DNA of 64,000 nucleotides. It comes from Mytilus californianus (taxonomy: Eukaryota; Mollusca; Bivalvia; Mytilida; Mytilidae). The notes below the pieces were generated by a model. The model worked only from the letters and a program-made list of their open reading frames with translations, ran no database searches and was not told the origin of the DNA. Below, piece after piece: positions 10,429 to 22,727 of the stretch (its first letter is position 1; every line of letters begins with the position of its first letter). The stretch lies in NCBI RefSeq assembly GCF_021869535.1, contig NW_026262668.1, positions 22,945,732-23,009,731 of the forward strand, in the 5' to 3' direction. The position numbers and the translations under genes are program-made.

Positions 10429-11339
10429 ATAATTATACTATTATTGGGCTATTCCAGAAATAATCTGAAATTTCAGAAAATGTCTTTATACTTTGCCTTA
10501 ACAAAGTTATATATCTTGATCTAAGATTTGAATAATTTGGTTGAAAATTACCGTGGATGAAATTGTCATTTTCTCATGTTTGAAGCGGGATATAAGTCCA
10601 CATGCACTTTTTTCTATCCATGGGAAGGTCGACTATCCATATGTAACAGAAGAAGGTGGCCAACCATAGACAATGATAGATATAATAGCCATAGATAAAG
10701 TACTCAGAATATGACCCACTAAGCCCCATGTAGTTTCCTTTAAAATATCAAAAGCACAGCACTGCGCGTAGTGGCCTGTGATGTAGATGATATTTGCCGA
10801 CATCCTACCAATAGACTAATTACTTATCATGCTTATCATGATTATATTTAAATTATCGGACACTTGTCTTATCAGCCAATAAATGTGCGTTACCTGTCTC
10901 AAGTACAAATATGTCAGGAGGCGGAAGCAATAAGAAGCGTCTGATTGTAAAAGTTGTTTTAAAAGGATTGTAATTTATTTGGAGAAAATCGGTCAACAAA
11001 TGAGAAAGTTATGCTGTTGTCAAAATAATAAAATAGAGAAATCATGGAAAATGGACTTAACAGGTATATAAAATTAAATTGTCATAGCACTTGCATCGGT
11101 TGCACTCGGGAAATAAGACCTGTATGATTGACAAGAGGAGGCATATCGTTTACTGATGGTATGTGTGGTTAAGAGGTCGAACCGAGTCAAATTTTTCTAT
11201 GGCAATTTAAAAAAAAAGTTTTTATCGAGATTCAAAATAGTGAAATCATATTTTATGCCATAAGGAAGAAATTATTATTTTTTTTAAAAGTGTTGAAACT
11301 TTCTGTCTTTACGGTAACACGAAGTTTTTGAAAATAAAG
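10429..11339. other. No gene seen
   Basis: AT-rich unique-looking sequence. No long frame, transposon end or RNA gene was recognised. Confidence 0.5.
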
Positions 11340-12200
11340 AGAGAATAAACAGCTGCGCCATGAGCGCATGATACGCCCTTCGTCTTGTGAGTGAATTTTT
11401 ATGCAATAAGCATAAATAGTTTCTGACATATGGCGTGACATGCGAAAACCCCCTTTTTTTTTTACAAAAAACTCAATATCTCTAAAATAAAATTTTGAAT
11501 CAAAACCAAAAAGTATACAGATCTTTAGATTAATATAACTAAGAAGTGTGTAAAATTTTAAGCAATAATCATAAATCGTTTTAGAGATACGGCGCGACAT
11601 GTGAAAAACCCCTCCCCTTTTTTTTACAAAATACTCAATAACTCAAAAATAAAATTTTGAATCATCACCAAAAAGTATACAGATCTTAAGGTTAATATAA
11701 CTAAGAAGTGTGTAAGGTTTTAAGCAATAATCATAAACTGTTTTTGAGATACGGCGCGACATGTGAAAAAACCCTCCCCCTTTTTTAACAAAATACTCAA
11801 TATCTCTAAAATAAAATTTTGAATCATCACCAAAAAGTATACAGATCTCAAGATTAATATAACTAAGAAGTGTGTAAAGTTTAAAGCAATAATCATAAAT
11901 TGTTTTTGAGATACGGCGCGACATGTGAAAAACACACACACCTGTTTTAGTTACTAAGTCCCGTAACTAAAAAAGTTTTAATCTTATTTTCACCAAAAAG
12001 TATACAGATCGTTTGACCATCATAAGAAACAACTATGATAAGTTTCATGAAATTTGGATAAGTCATTCTCAAGTTACGGTGCGACATGTTGACACCGGAC
12101 AGACAGACGGACAGACAGACGGACAGACAGACAGACGGACGGACGCCGGACATTTGTATAACATAATAGGTCCCGTCAAAAATCTGACGGGCGTATAAAA
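11340..12200 (+). mobile_element. GCTGCGCC-headed non-autonomous element, copy 2
   Basis: Begins GAATAAACAGCTGCGCCATGAGCGCATGATACGCCC, which contains the small hairpin TGCGC-CATGA-GCGCA, and ends CCCGTCAAAAATCTGACGGGCGTAT, whose last 11 bases invert the GATACGCCCGTC head of copy 1. Inside are four repeats of about 165 bp, each with ACGGCGCGACATGTGAAAAA and CCAAAAAGTATACAGATC, then a GGACAGACAGAC minisatellite (12095-12145). The minus-strand frames at 11253-11939 read the internal repeats in phase and are not genes. The internal repeats differ from those of copy 1, so the termini are shared by distinct subfamilies. Confidence 0.7.
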
Positions 12201-13142
12201 AAGGAATACATTATAAACTTATTAAATGTCTGCACTGCATGCACTGTGGATTATAAAAGCTTGAGCTAGTTGCTTAAATATACTTAATTACATTAGAAAT
12301 TTCCATGTCACTTGATTTTATTGAATGTTATTTGTTTAAATCTCAAATTAGTGATATTATTGTCATGTCAAAAATTTATTATTACGGAGTTTCAGCTTAA
12401 ATTTACAGTGGAAGAGGGTATAAAACAGAAACTTGACTTGACATAAAAAAATAATTTGCAAATATTTTATTTGTGTATATATAATTTTGTTTTTAATATA
12501 TCAGTAAAACATTTATCAACAACATCTTTTAATATATCTTCTTGTATATTTTGCCATGTAGTTCCTCTTATTCATGTTATTCAAATCTTAACATCGCGTA
12601 TTTCAATCTTTTAAACATTGGTGAAGAAAACTTACGTGGTGCATGGACATACTGAAATACATTAAATAATTGGGAAATAGCACAGGTACATGTCTCTGAA
12701 TTTTTTCTTCTATATACCATTCCGCTTACCATTTTTCGTGCTTGTTTTGCAATTAAATAGCTGGTGGTATATTCTGATTGTCGGTTTCATTTTTGAAGTA
12801 AACAATATATACATGTATATTAAGCATTATAATGGCTATGAGAAAATTAAAATATAGTTTTGTCCTGTGTCATTCATGGTTTATTTTCCTTTCCTTCTTA
12901 CAATTGTGCTAGAGGTATTATTCGTACCATAAATAAGCTATATATATATATATATATCCCTCTGTAAGTCTGCCCCTTCAGTTGTCAACATACTTTTTGT
13001 GTACTTTATTTATATCACTTCTTTGGTTTGGTATGAACCCAGTTGTGTGTATTTTCAATTACAGTGATTGCTTACATGATCGTTGATTCCCAACGTTCAG
13101 TGGCAAATATTTGATGTATATTCAGGACTAATAAGAACCATG
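12201..13142. other. No gene seen; short (TA)n
   Basis: AT-rich sequence with a (TA)n run at about 12939-12957. No frame, RNA gene or transposon ends recognised. Confidence 0.5.
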
Positions 13143-13240
13143 TGTTGTGCCACGACTATTTACAGTATTCTTTTAATAATAACCTTCATTCATTGCTTTT
13201 CATTTGTATTTCCCGGTGTATATTTTCCGCGAAACTAGGT
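13143..13240 (+). repeat. 98-bp dispersed repeat, copy 1
   Basis: Runs from TGTTGTGCCACGACTATTTAC to CCGCGAAACTAGGT and matches 20601-20698 with only a few differences over the whole length, while flanks on both sides differ. It is GC-richer at its right end. No terminal repeats or coding potential; class unknown. Confidence 0.8.
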
Positions 13241-13484
13241 CAAGAAGTTCTGTTTGTGTCATTGAATCAAGAAAATAGAAAGAACTTTTTAATTATATTG
13301 AACTTTTAATGAATGAGACTTATTGTGATATAATTTAATTTTGGATGTAACGCGTCTTCCGATTGGCTGACGTTGTTTTGTTTATCAGCTCATAGACATA
13401 ATTTTGTCATGTGACCTTGACGTCATCAACGTTTTTTCATGATTTACACCGGTTAAAAATGGAATTAAGAATTAAATTATAAGA

Positions 13485-13629
13485 AATGACTGTAATATTT
13501 TTTCTGTCTATTCGAAATAACATAAAAAATGTGGTGCACACGTTAAAATAACCCGCTACGCGGGTTATTCAGTGTGCACCACATTTTTGATGTTATTTCT
13601 TCATAGACAGAAAAAATATTACAGTCATT
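13485..13629. repeat. 145-bp near-perfect palindrome (fold-back element)
   Basis: AATGACTGTAATATTTTTTC at the left is inverted as GAAAAAATATTACAGTCATT (about 13610-13629). The arms stay complementary to a centre at AACCCGCTACGCGGGTT with only a few mismatches. Each arm is about 70 bp, with almost no loop. Consistent with a fold-back MITE; no convincing target duplication. Confidence 0.85.
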
Positions 13630-14744
13630 CCTTAACCCTTACTATGCCGTAAAGCCTATATTTAGGCTTTCTGTACTCCTTTCAAATGCCAACGGTCTTT
13701 AATTAGGCTTAGCAAAGGTTGCCTATGTCGTCTGTTTTGTAACAATACACGTTACGTCACAGATGGGTAAGGACAATACATTGAGGCTCGACAAGGGGTT
13801 TCAATGCAGGAAGATTTCTGTTTATTGCAGGCCGAGGGGACAGACTTGCCATTGCTGTCGTCATATGTTTTTGACGTAATGCTAAAATATGACGTCATAA
13901 CTGTAGACAGCATCGTAAACTGTAGACAACATCGTAAAATAATGACCGTCTCATGAAAAATGTGACAGAAGCAAACAGGACAACTATTCATAACTATTCA
14001 AGTAATGTAGAGGAGGGGTTTAAATAATAAAAAAAATATACAATGTATTCTTACTTTGATTAAATGAAGACCCGTGTGGTTTTCAAAACTATAGCCTAAT
14101 AAAAATTGAGGTCACGGAGATATTTATCAAGCTGCAGGTTTTGCAATTTTTTTTTAAATAATCGGAATAATACAATAAAACAAATAACTACAAGTATCTT
14201 CAGTTAGATGAAAAGTCTTATAAATGAATTGCATTCCTCATTTAAAATACATATTATTTCATTAAAGATCTAGACCGATTGTTTTCTAGTATTTTACAAT
14301 CCAAGATGGCGGAAGATACCAGATATCTACTTTTAAATTTTATATCTTCAAATTTAACACCATCCAAACACATTGATACCCGTATTTTTCAATTAAAGAA
14401 TTTTTAAAATGGGTCTCTAAATATTTGGCGAGTTATTTATTGACAGGATGAGAGAAATCCTGAAAGTCCGCAATCGCAGTCCATCAAACTGTTTTATCAT
14501 GGTGATTCATGTTAAATGTATGATATATGTTCAATAGAATTATTCTACCACGGTTTAAACTAAATGTTGTACATGTCGTGTATTCGAAATAATTTACTTC
14601 AATTTCTGCCGGGTCAATCTTACTTTCAAAATGTTCATACTGTGAATCCGATGACCAACTGTTGAAACTCTATCGAACTTTTAAGAGATCACAGATTTGC
14701 ATAAAATAATCGTTCTTTCTGAATGTACACAAGAGATAAAAATT
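13630..14744. other. No gene supported; small palindrome and one tiny frame
   Basis: AAAGCCTATATTTAGGCTTT (13651-13670) is a perfect inverted repeat. A 19-bp direct duplication (CTGTAGACARCATCGTAAA) lies at 13900-13938. At 14306 CAAGATGGCGGAAG gives a good start context for a 33-codon frame ending at 14407, too short to call. The rest is AT-rich without recognised elements. Confidence 0.5.
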
Positions 14745-15121
14745 AGAAGATGTGGTATGACTATCAATTACCCATAAATGCAACAACTCCCCACAAGAAA
14801 CCAAATGACGTAGAAGTAAGCAACTAAATGTCACCGTTTGGCCTTCAATAATGAGCATAACCCATACCGTGAAATGACAAATGCAAACAATTCAAACGAG
14901 AAATCTTAACTGCCGGATTTATGCACAAAACAATAGACGACAAAAAAAATATAATAAACAGCAACAAACGCCAACCACTCAATTGCATGTAGGCTCCTGA
15001 ATTAGGACAGGCAAATATAGAATGAAAAGGGGTTAAACATGTTTGTGGGTACCAACCCTCCTCTAACCTGTGACAGTGGTGTATTAACATCACACCATAA
15101 GAACAAATTATAAAAATCACT
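14745..15121 (-). mobile_element. Mussel-type retroelement 3' part, diverged copy
   Basis: On the plus strand it reads AGAAGATGTGGTATGACTATC ... GGCTCCTGAATTAGGACAGG ... GGGGTTAAACATG ... CCTCTAACCTGTGACAGTGG, the reverse of the 5265-5762 copy. The sense 3' end is at 14745. It is more diverged than the copy at 15235-15570. Confidence 0.7.
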
Positions 15122-15234
15122 TGGTTTAAACCGTAGTTATTATTGGAAAATTGTAACCCTGCAGTTACTGTAGTACAATTTTACATAAAATTCAAATATG
15201 GGATTCGGAAAAGTTGAAAAAACTTTTATAATAT

Positions 15235-15570
15235 AAAAAAGAAGATGTGGTATGATTGCCAATGAGACAACTCTTCACAAGAGACCAAATGACACAGAAA
15301 TTAACAACTATAGGTCACCGTACGGCCTTCAACAATGAGCAAAGCCCATACCGCATATATTAGTCAGCTATAAAAGGCCCCGAAATGACAAATGTAAAAC
15401 AATTCAAACAAGAAAACTAACGGTCTAATTTATGTCCAAAAAAATTAAAGAAAAACAAATATGTTAAACAGCAACAAACGACAACCACTGAATTACAGGC
15501 TCCTGACTTGGGACAGGCACATACATACAGAATGTGGCGGGGTTAAACATGTAGGTGGGATTTTATAAAT
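15235..15570 (-). mobile_element. Mussel-type retroelement 3' part, second adjacent copy
   Basis: Plus strand reads GAAGATGTGGTATGATTGCC ... GGTCACCGTACGGCCTTC ... GGCTCCTGACTTGGGACAGG ... GGCGGGGTTAAACATG, ending about 15556. Same sense orientation as the neighbour at 14745 and the same 3' end, but truncated at a different point. Confidence 0.75.
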
Positions 15571-18500
15571 CTGTCTCCCGTATCACTTGAAAAGAGATCG
15601 ATAATAAGCACAAAAACGACTATCAAAAATACAAAAGGTATAGACATGAGAGTACTTGCATGCCGGTACAGAAAGCTAATTCATTAATAGGTTGAATTGA
15701 CATACTCAATAAATGTTTGATTTTCAATATTTAAGTTTAAATGATATACTTTTACTAGGTTAAATTTGAAAACATTTTAAATCATAAATATCATAAATGT
15801 ATCGCTTAAAATTACTACGGAACCCCTCAAATACGTAGGACTCGCATTTCATCTGCTGCGCTTCGGATCAAAATCTTAAAAACCCCAAAATACTTGATGT
15901 TCTGTGCACACCTCCATCTGTGCCCCTCTCCGTGACGTTCCTTCATTGTGGACGTCATAGGCGGTACAGTTGTTTTTTGTATACCCAAAATATGCGTGGC
16001 AAAGTATTGAATCAGTGTGGCAGTGAAAGGGTTAAATATACAGTCGGAAAGCAAGCCCTTAGAAACGACCGTTGTTGCTACTTTCTTAAGACAACAATGA
16101 GACTGATGTTAAAGCCCGCCATTCTCAAATTGCGTTAATTTCGCGGAAAAATTAAATTGGCGGCAATTTGGAAAATTTTCTATTTTCTGTTTCTTACTTG
16201 TTGTTGGAGTCAAAAATCGATGTCTTTCAATCTTTTAAGAATGTTTCCTTGGAATAGTCCTAGATTTGTCTTATTATTAAAGAAATTAATACCCAAATTG
16301 GCCGTCCTTTAACAAATATGTTAAAAAAATTGCGCGAAATTATCTGTTAGTTTTTCTTCATTTTTCACAGATAAACTAAGATTATATATAATCTTCCAAC
16401 AAAAAATAATACGCATCTCAAGTTAAAAAAATATATTTCAAGACTAACGTTCTGTCACCCCTTAGGAAACCCCGTTTGAACTAAATTCCAAAAGAAAGAC
16501 ATTATTTGACATTGTAATTTTTTGGTAGTACACATCGATGTCAACACCCATTTGAACAGAATGTATAGTCACACATTTAGTGTGTTTGTTTGAAAAAGCA
16601 ATGGCAAGTTCAGCTGTGAATTTTACTGGATTTTAAATTATTCTCTTTAAGTGAAATGTTTGACTCTCACTGAAACAATAAGGTAAGGAAATTTTAAAAC
16701 TGTCTTTACTCAACCTCGAATTTGAGATGGCTGGAAAAACTCATTCATTGTTATAAATATATTTTTTTTGTAATGAAGGAATCGCATATCCTGCACAAGT
16801 AAATGCAAATATTACATGTACATTGAAAGGAAACATAAAAGTCTTGTCCTTTGAACTTAAAAACAATCTCTTTCAGACTTGCATTTTAATCACTTTTATT
16901 CAAAGCACTGTGTGACTTTAATACTTGTGTTCTAAAAAAAAAGTATTCATTTAGCACTCTTGAAACTGCATTGGAATACTTGTATGCCTATATATAGTTA
17001 TATTTTTTTAAATAGCAGAAAAAAATGGAAATCGAATCTTTCTTCTTTTATTTATTCGCAAGTACATGATTAACCATTTAAAAAATAATTATCCATTGGT
17101 TTAGGCTATTTTTACAATTTAGGTCCATTCACTAAACCGGCCTACAGTAGGTATGGATTCTCAATGAGACAAAATTTACTATTAAATTAAGTTTAATTAT
17201 GCACAACTAGCAAACCAATCTCAAATTATGAAGAATTTACATTGAGAATACTTTGATTGTTATTTCTTTAAATCTATATGAAAAAGGTAGGATCAGGTAT
17301 ACATGATGCAGCGGATATTCATAAAACCGACACGATAACCGTTTCTGTCTCAAACAAATCGGATACATAATCTTTTGAGACTGACTTTATGGAACCAATA
17401 TCAGTGGTTCAACAATTCGACAGCATCTTGAAGTATGCCATATTTTCTTTAAATCGTCGTGAAGACGACAAAGAGGAAACAGACTCCTCTGTGACTTCAT
17501 GGATAACTGTAAACACGCCTGTACGGTGGAAGGACGCATTTGAAATGTTAAATCAATAAGAAGCCACACAAACTACACAAAGATGTAGAGAAAATGAATG
17601 GTTGGCTTGAGAAATAAATATATTCTCTCTGTATCAAATCTATCTTCGATTGCAATGAGTATGCTCCTTTAGAATAAGGGGGACTGTCCCACTGACATTG
17701 CAATTATTCTCTCTCTTACAATATTAAATATACCCAAAATGTGTGGCCTGTGTGAATTGAATTGAAATATGTCCTTAGCTAGGAGTTATGCTGCCAATTT
17801 TTTATGCAGTCAAACATTTCAGTACAGACCATTTACTTTTAATGGGGTGCTATGGATTTCATCCCAAAGCTAGACTTAATATTTTTGTTTGTTTTAATTA
17901 AAGCCTCAGGCATCAACATATCTTTCCAAATATAACCTTTATGTCAGATGTCTTATATATTTTTTTTTAAGTTGTCTTTTTTTTATAATTTAGGAAGATT
18001 CAATCTTTTTTTAACACACTCCTAAATTGTCTTTTGAATCTTTAATATCTACATTTTTCTGATGCAAATACTCTACTCATGAAAACTTCTAGTAAAGATG
18101 CATATATGTCAGTGAATATGTTTCTTTACAACAATTCTAGTCATTCCTTGTTTATAAGTGTTCCAGTATTTCATAATACCATAAATTTATGTCATAAATT
18201 GTATAATGACACTATCATGACTATGTTAAGTTTCAGTTTTGGTTAAAAAGGTGTTAACCTGAAAATGCCTGTTCATTTCATGTTGGTTTTCAGTGTTTGT
18301 TGTTTTAAAATGTTTTTTTCTTCACAAGAAACTTGGTTTGTGTTAAACTACTTGTTTAAACTTTATTCTGGCTGATAAAATAAAATATTTTTCCTACCTA
18401 CCGACCCTGCAGTCTGAAGGTACAGTCGGAAATCTGCAAACAAACATATTTTTAAGGTTGGCCCTACACTGTAACTCTTCTTGTAATAATTTTCCTCTTT

Positions 18501-19599
18501 TATAAAATCTCCCTGCTTTTGATTTTTCCATGTTTGAAATATAAGTGTTGGCAAATTTTAACCATTCAAAACAATACTATAATGTCTATTTAGGATATTT
18601 CGGAACAATTAAAAAATTGTAATGTTACAATATACATGATATATTTATTTTTTTTCTTCATGAGATTTGGAAATAAATATCAATTTAATATATGATTTAA
18701 ATTTGAAATATTTTGTCTTTTATAAAATGTTAGTAGAGTCTGATTTGAGAAACCTGCATATGGCCCCAGACAAATGTATAGGGTGCAATCAACAGTTTTT
18801 TTCTATGACGTCATATTTTAAGGGACCATGTCTAAGTGACCCTTAGTCTTGGAATGGTTAATAAAGATACTTAAATAAAACTAGATATCACTGGAATCAG
18901 AATTGTCTCTAGTTTATATTGAAATAAAAATATAGTGTACTTTTAGTATAGTAAAAAAGTTCTATCCAGAGAAAATGGGGAAAAAGTTGCCTAATCTGAA
19001 CATAAAAAACCTGAAATCAGCTCATGTGCATACCCATGTAAACATGATACAGGCACATTTCCCATAATCAAAACTGTATGAAATTCATAAGTTTTTACCT
19101 GGCCTTTAATAAAAATCATGTTTCAGGGTACGGTTTCCTGCTTCGAAAAGAGCTACAGTGGCTGCAAATAAGTTTTCAATTTTCACTGCCAAAACAACAG
19201 GATGTTTACAGTGTTGTCTCCCCTCAAAACATGTATATTTAATCTAATTTTTAAAATTATTTTAATCATTTAACCTGTTTAAATTGAAAGCTAATTAACT
19301 AATTTATACAATCAAATACAAAAAACGTGATACTTTTTCACCAATTATATGAATAAAAAGGGATTTCCCTCCATGGTTATTTTTAGTCGGGGAATAACCC
19401 CTAGTTTTTTATACGAAACTGTTTATAGCACCCATAGGTATGCCATTCATACTTTCAAAATAGGTAAGTGTAGAACATGAATAGCATGCAGTTAGCCCCA
19501 CATTCGACTTTTCTGTTACCTGAGTTACTATGTGACTTCTCTATTGTAAACTCATTTGTCAACTCATTTGTCACATGACTTTATGTCTGCTTCATTCTT
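15571..19599. other. 4-kb AT-rich stretch without recognised genes
   Basis: No long reading frame, RNA gene or matched transposon ends were found. Overlapping frames on both strands at 15827-16138 lie in a locally GC-richer patch with no domain. The stretch could be intronic or intergenic. Confidence 0.5.
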
Positions 19600-20504
19600 A
19601 TGTTTAAATTGATAATGGATGGATTAAGTGTTGAAGAGTTCTTGATACAAATAGGTCCAGAATTTCAATCGTTTTCGTCAGTATTTAGGCAAAATGGATT
19701 TGATACTATTGGAAGTTTGAGATGCATTCGTGTTAATGAAGATATAGAAATAATGTTTAAAGAGGCTAACATTTGTTTGTTGTTGGGCAAAAAAAGACAG
19801 TTACAAAATGCATTAATGAATCTGAAAAATGTAAGTGAGTCGTGTGAGTTGTCAGCTAGTACCAAACAAAAGCCTGCAGAAAAGCCCAGTATGGGAAAAA
19901 TTTCAGACGCCAACAAAGCAGCAATTAACTCACTTAAACGCCAGCTGGACAACTCAGAGGCTGAACTTAATACAATGACTCTAGTTGAAAAGGCCAAAGA
20001 CCAAGCAAGAAGATGTACAAATTGCCATACGCGCTGACTATAAAACATGATTTTATCAGCAATATGAGGGAGAGATTAAGAGCTTCGAATATTAGAAAAT
20101 ATATTGATGGTTCTATACTGATGAGGGACTTATTTGCCTTAAAAACGTATTTTAAAGGTGAGACACCAACTGAAAATTGAAGAGACAGTTTGGATTTTAC
20201 AGCAGCACTTAATTCCATTAATAAGAAAAGAGAAAATCTCCAGGTTAATCCCGTCAAAAGAAACCTGAAAATTGATGATGATGACATTTCTACAAGCATG
20301 AAGACCGCCAAAGTAGCTTTCCCCATGTGTCAACCTCAACCTCAGTTTCCATATCCCTATCTATATCCAATGTATCATCAAATGCCTTTCTTTCCAAATG
20401 TTCACCTTCAGCAGGAACGGAAAAAAATGCCCATCAAAATCCAAAAAAGATTTTATATTTCTGATATGCAAAATAAATTTAACTTTTATACATCTAGTCA
20501 CTAG
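19600..20504 (+). pseudogene. Broken reading frame with a SAM-like N-terminal segment
   Basis: The first frame (19600-20037, 145 codons; a second in-frame ATG lies at 19615) starts MFKLIMDGLSVEEFLIQIG. Residues about 8-72 have the hydrophobic spacing of a SAM-like helical domain (SVEEFL...F...GFDTIGSL...LGKKRQLQNAL). Lys/Gln-rich sequence follows. Near 20010 the sense continues one frame over (MYKLPYALTIKHDF...), runs through a TGA at 20178-20180, and continues to 20504 with a basic and acidic stretch (KRNLKIDDDD) and a Pro/Gln/Tyr-rich end (QPQPQFPYPYLYPMYHQMPF). One shift plus one stop over about 300 codons suggests a decayed, intronless gene, perhaps a retrocopy or transposon-associated gene. 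Genuine introns or an assembly error are alternatives. The domain call is by eye. Confidence 0.45.
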
Positions 20505-20600
20505 TGGATGCCAGGCCTTAAAACTTTCCAAACTGCACAGGTAAGCCTGTACACAGAGTAGTTTTTGTCCATTTGTTATGATGAACCTTAAGAGGAGCAG

Positions 20601-20698
20601 TGTTGTGCCACGATTATTTACAGTATTCTTTTAATAATAACCTTCATAAATTGCTTTTCATTTGTATTTCCCGGCGTCAATTTTCCGCGAAACTAGGT
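20601..20698 (+). repeat. 98-bp dispersed repeat, copy 2
   Basis: TGTTGTGCCACGATTATTTAC to CCGCGAAACTAGGT; see 13143-13240. The two copies are in the same orientation, 7.4 kb apart. Confidence 0.8.
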
Positions 20699-21254
20699 AA
20701 TACATATTTTCACTTTTGTACACTTCCTTGTTATGCGATATGATTTTCTATAGTTACAACATAATTACCTAATTCAGAAGTTGTTAATACATCCAATTTA
20801 ATCCATAGTTATCCTTTTATAATGTTAGAATGTTAGAATTATCCAAAATCATACTTGTCAATTTTAGGCAATTTTGTTACTTTCACTTTTGTGTATACAC
20901 GCGTACCTTACCTTACCTCTGTATCTTTACCCCCTTCAAAGGAGAACCACACAGGTTCTGTGTGTTGAACAGGTGCTTTGGGTGGCGGTGCTCATTATTT
21001 ACAATGGTGCTGTGAATGTGGATCCCATCACCACAATTTATCCATACATTATTTACATATATGAGTATCGTTAAAGATAGTATTTGCAATCCGCAACGAC
21101 ACCTCCCGACATTTTAAAAAGTTATTTATGTTATAATTAAAAGTTCATGGCGATTTTTTTCAAAGTTAAAACAAGTCTTTTATTTTTAGGTGTATAAAGT
21201 ATTTCCTGCGGTCCTACGGGTCTCACTAATTAGCGACAACAAGCGTCAAGAGGG
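20699..21254. other. No gene seen
   Basis: AT-rich. Two overlapping frames at 20830-21074 show no domain. GAACCACACAGGTTCTGTGTGTTGAAC (about 20944) is a partial palindrome. Nothing further recognised. Confidence 0.4.
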
Positions 21255-21650
21255 TTACACTAATGACTGGACCGAATAACTTTTTTATTTTTCATAGGAT
21301 TAATTTCAAATTTAAAATATAATAAGATTTCATCATTTAATATATAAATTTAAAAAGAAAAAATTATATTTTTTTTCAAAAGCTTGCGAAAACGTGACCT
21401 GACCTACGATGACAATGACAGGACCAATATCGAGAATGACAGGACCAAATGAAAATGCTAATAACTTTTTTATTTCTCGAAGGATTTGTTTCAAATTTGA
21501 AATTTAATTAGATTTCAACATTTAATACATATATATATAAGAAAAAAATAGAAAAAAAAAATATTAAAGCTTGAGAAAATGTGACTTGACCAACGTTGAC
21601 ATCAACCTGACCAATATCGACATGACCTGACCGATGAAAAGTCCTAATGT
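21255..21650. repeat. Two-copy tandem repeat, period about 190 bp
   Basis: GACCGAATAACTTTTTTATTTTTC...AGCTTGCGAAAACGTGACCTGACC is followed by AATAACTTTTTTATTTCTCG...AGCTTGAGAAAATGTGACTTGACC. Each unit ends in clustered TGACC and GACCAATATCGA phrases. No coding content. Confidence 0.7.
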
Positions 21651-21662
21651 TCTGTTATTTAA

Positions 21663-22052
21663 GGATGTTCGCTCCTCTTGTTTTTGAATGTTTGCCAGAT
21701 ATTCGGAATCCTCTGGTTTTATCCATGTAGTGCCATTAAAAATTTTCTGCACTTACCCCTACTTTTATTTCCATAATTTGATCACATATAGTTTAAAATG
21801 TCAGCTTTGAAAATCTTATAAAATCCTTGTTATTTTTTCATCGTTTTTTGAAAGAAAAAAGGTGCCAATGTTAAATGTATGAAAAAACTAGAGAGAGTTA
21901 TTTCCCGCCAAATTTTTAATGGCTTATTTCTCGAAAACAAGCACCCGGACCCTTAATTTTTTTCTGCTTTATTAGTTTCTTTATTTATATACTATCAATT
22001 TATAACAGTCTTTTAAAAAGCTTGTTATTTTGAAACAGAGTAGCGAACATCC
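21663..22052. mobile_element. 390-bp TTAA-flanked MITE (piggyBac-type ends)
   Basis: GGATGTTCGCT at 21663-21673 is inverted at 22042-22052, and TTAA flanks both sides (21659-21662 and 22053-22056). The empty target would be GTTATTTAAATAAC, itself a palindrome. A truncated copy with the same left end (TTAAGGATGTTCGCTCC) lies at 50846. TTAA duplication is the hallmark of piggyBac integration; no transposase is present. Confidence 0.8.
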
Positions 22053-22190
22053 TTAAATAACAAAATTAGAAAATTGTTAAATTTTGATCATTAATAACTA
22101 AGAAATTACTAAATAATCAGAAAAACCGGAAGTAAACAGATTACAAGCAGACGAATGACAGATGACAGCAGACAACAACAGAAATCAACA

Positions 22191-22212
22191 TGAACATCGC
22201 TGTCGATTTAGG
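22191..22212 (+). CDS. Possible short first coding exon with strong splice donor
   Basis: ATGAACATCGCTGTCGATTTAG runs into GTAAGA, a near-consensus donor. The encoded start, MNIAVDL plus a split glycine codon, resembles the first strand of ASKHA-fold kinases (IAVDLGGT type). The upstream 100 bp is CpG-richer than the surroundings. Only seven full codons are visible and no second exon was found, so this could be chance. Confidence 0.2.
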
Positions 22213-22727
22213 TAAGAAATAATGGGATGCAAAACACATGATTATGTTATTTAGACATCGTCATTTTGACTACTTCAGTAACTGGAGAAAATGTAATTCT
22301 GGTAAAATTCAACATCTTCATAACCTCTATATTATTGGCAATATTGCTGAACAAATATTCCTGCAAAGAACACACATGACTGTCATGAGCTGATATATAA
22401 TTGTATTCGGTTAAAAAATTGCTTAATCATTATGGATATAAGAATACAAGCAATTAGGGACCGACCATTAAACCTTGGAAAATTTTGAATCAGAATTTTG
22501 AAGGACAGAAGTCGAGAAGAACAAAAATATGAGAGAGAGGATATTACCTATAATTTAGAATAACATATGTGAACATTGTTAAGCACTTGTTTTTTTTTCA
22601 ATAAAATAATAATATAACATCAGTACTTGTAGAGGTTAGCCAAGTACTGATACTGTTGTTAGACTAACCTCTATTTAAAAGAAACAACAACAAAAAACAC
22701 CTCTAATGGCTCTATAACAGTATACAT

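Noticed and set aside
11253..11939. Minus-strand reading frames of 70-115 codons with repeated MSRRISKTIYDY segments
   Set aside because: They are the 165-bp internal repeats of a transposon read in phase; the repetition explains both the open frame and the apparent protein repeat.
13752..13991. Cysteine-containing 79-codon minus-strand frame
   Set aside because: No signal peptide or cysteine framework, low-complexity surroundings, and no supporting splice or promoter signal.
14306..14407. Small protein starting at CAAGATGGCGGAAG
   Set aside because: Good start context, but only 33 codons, no donor in a convincing position and no recognisable sequence.
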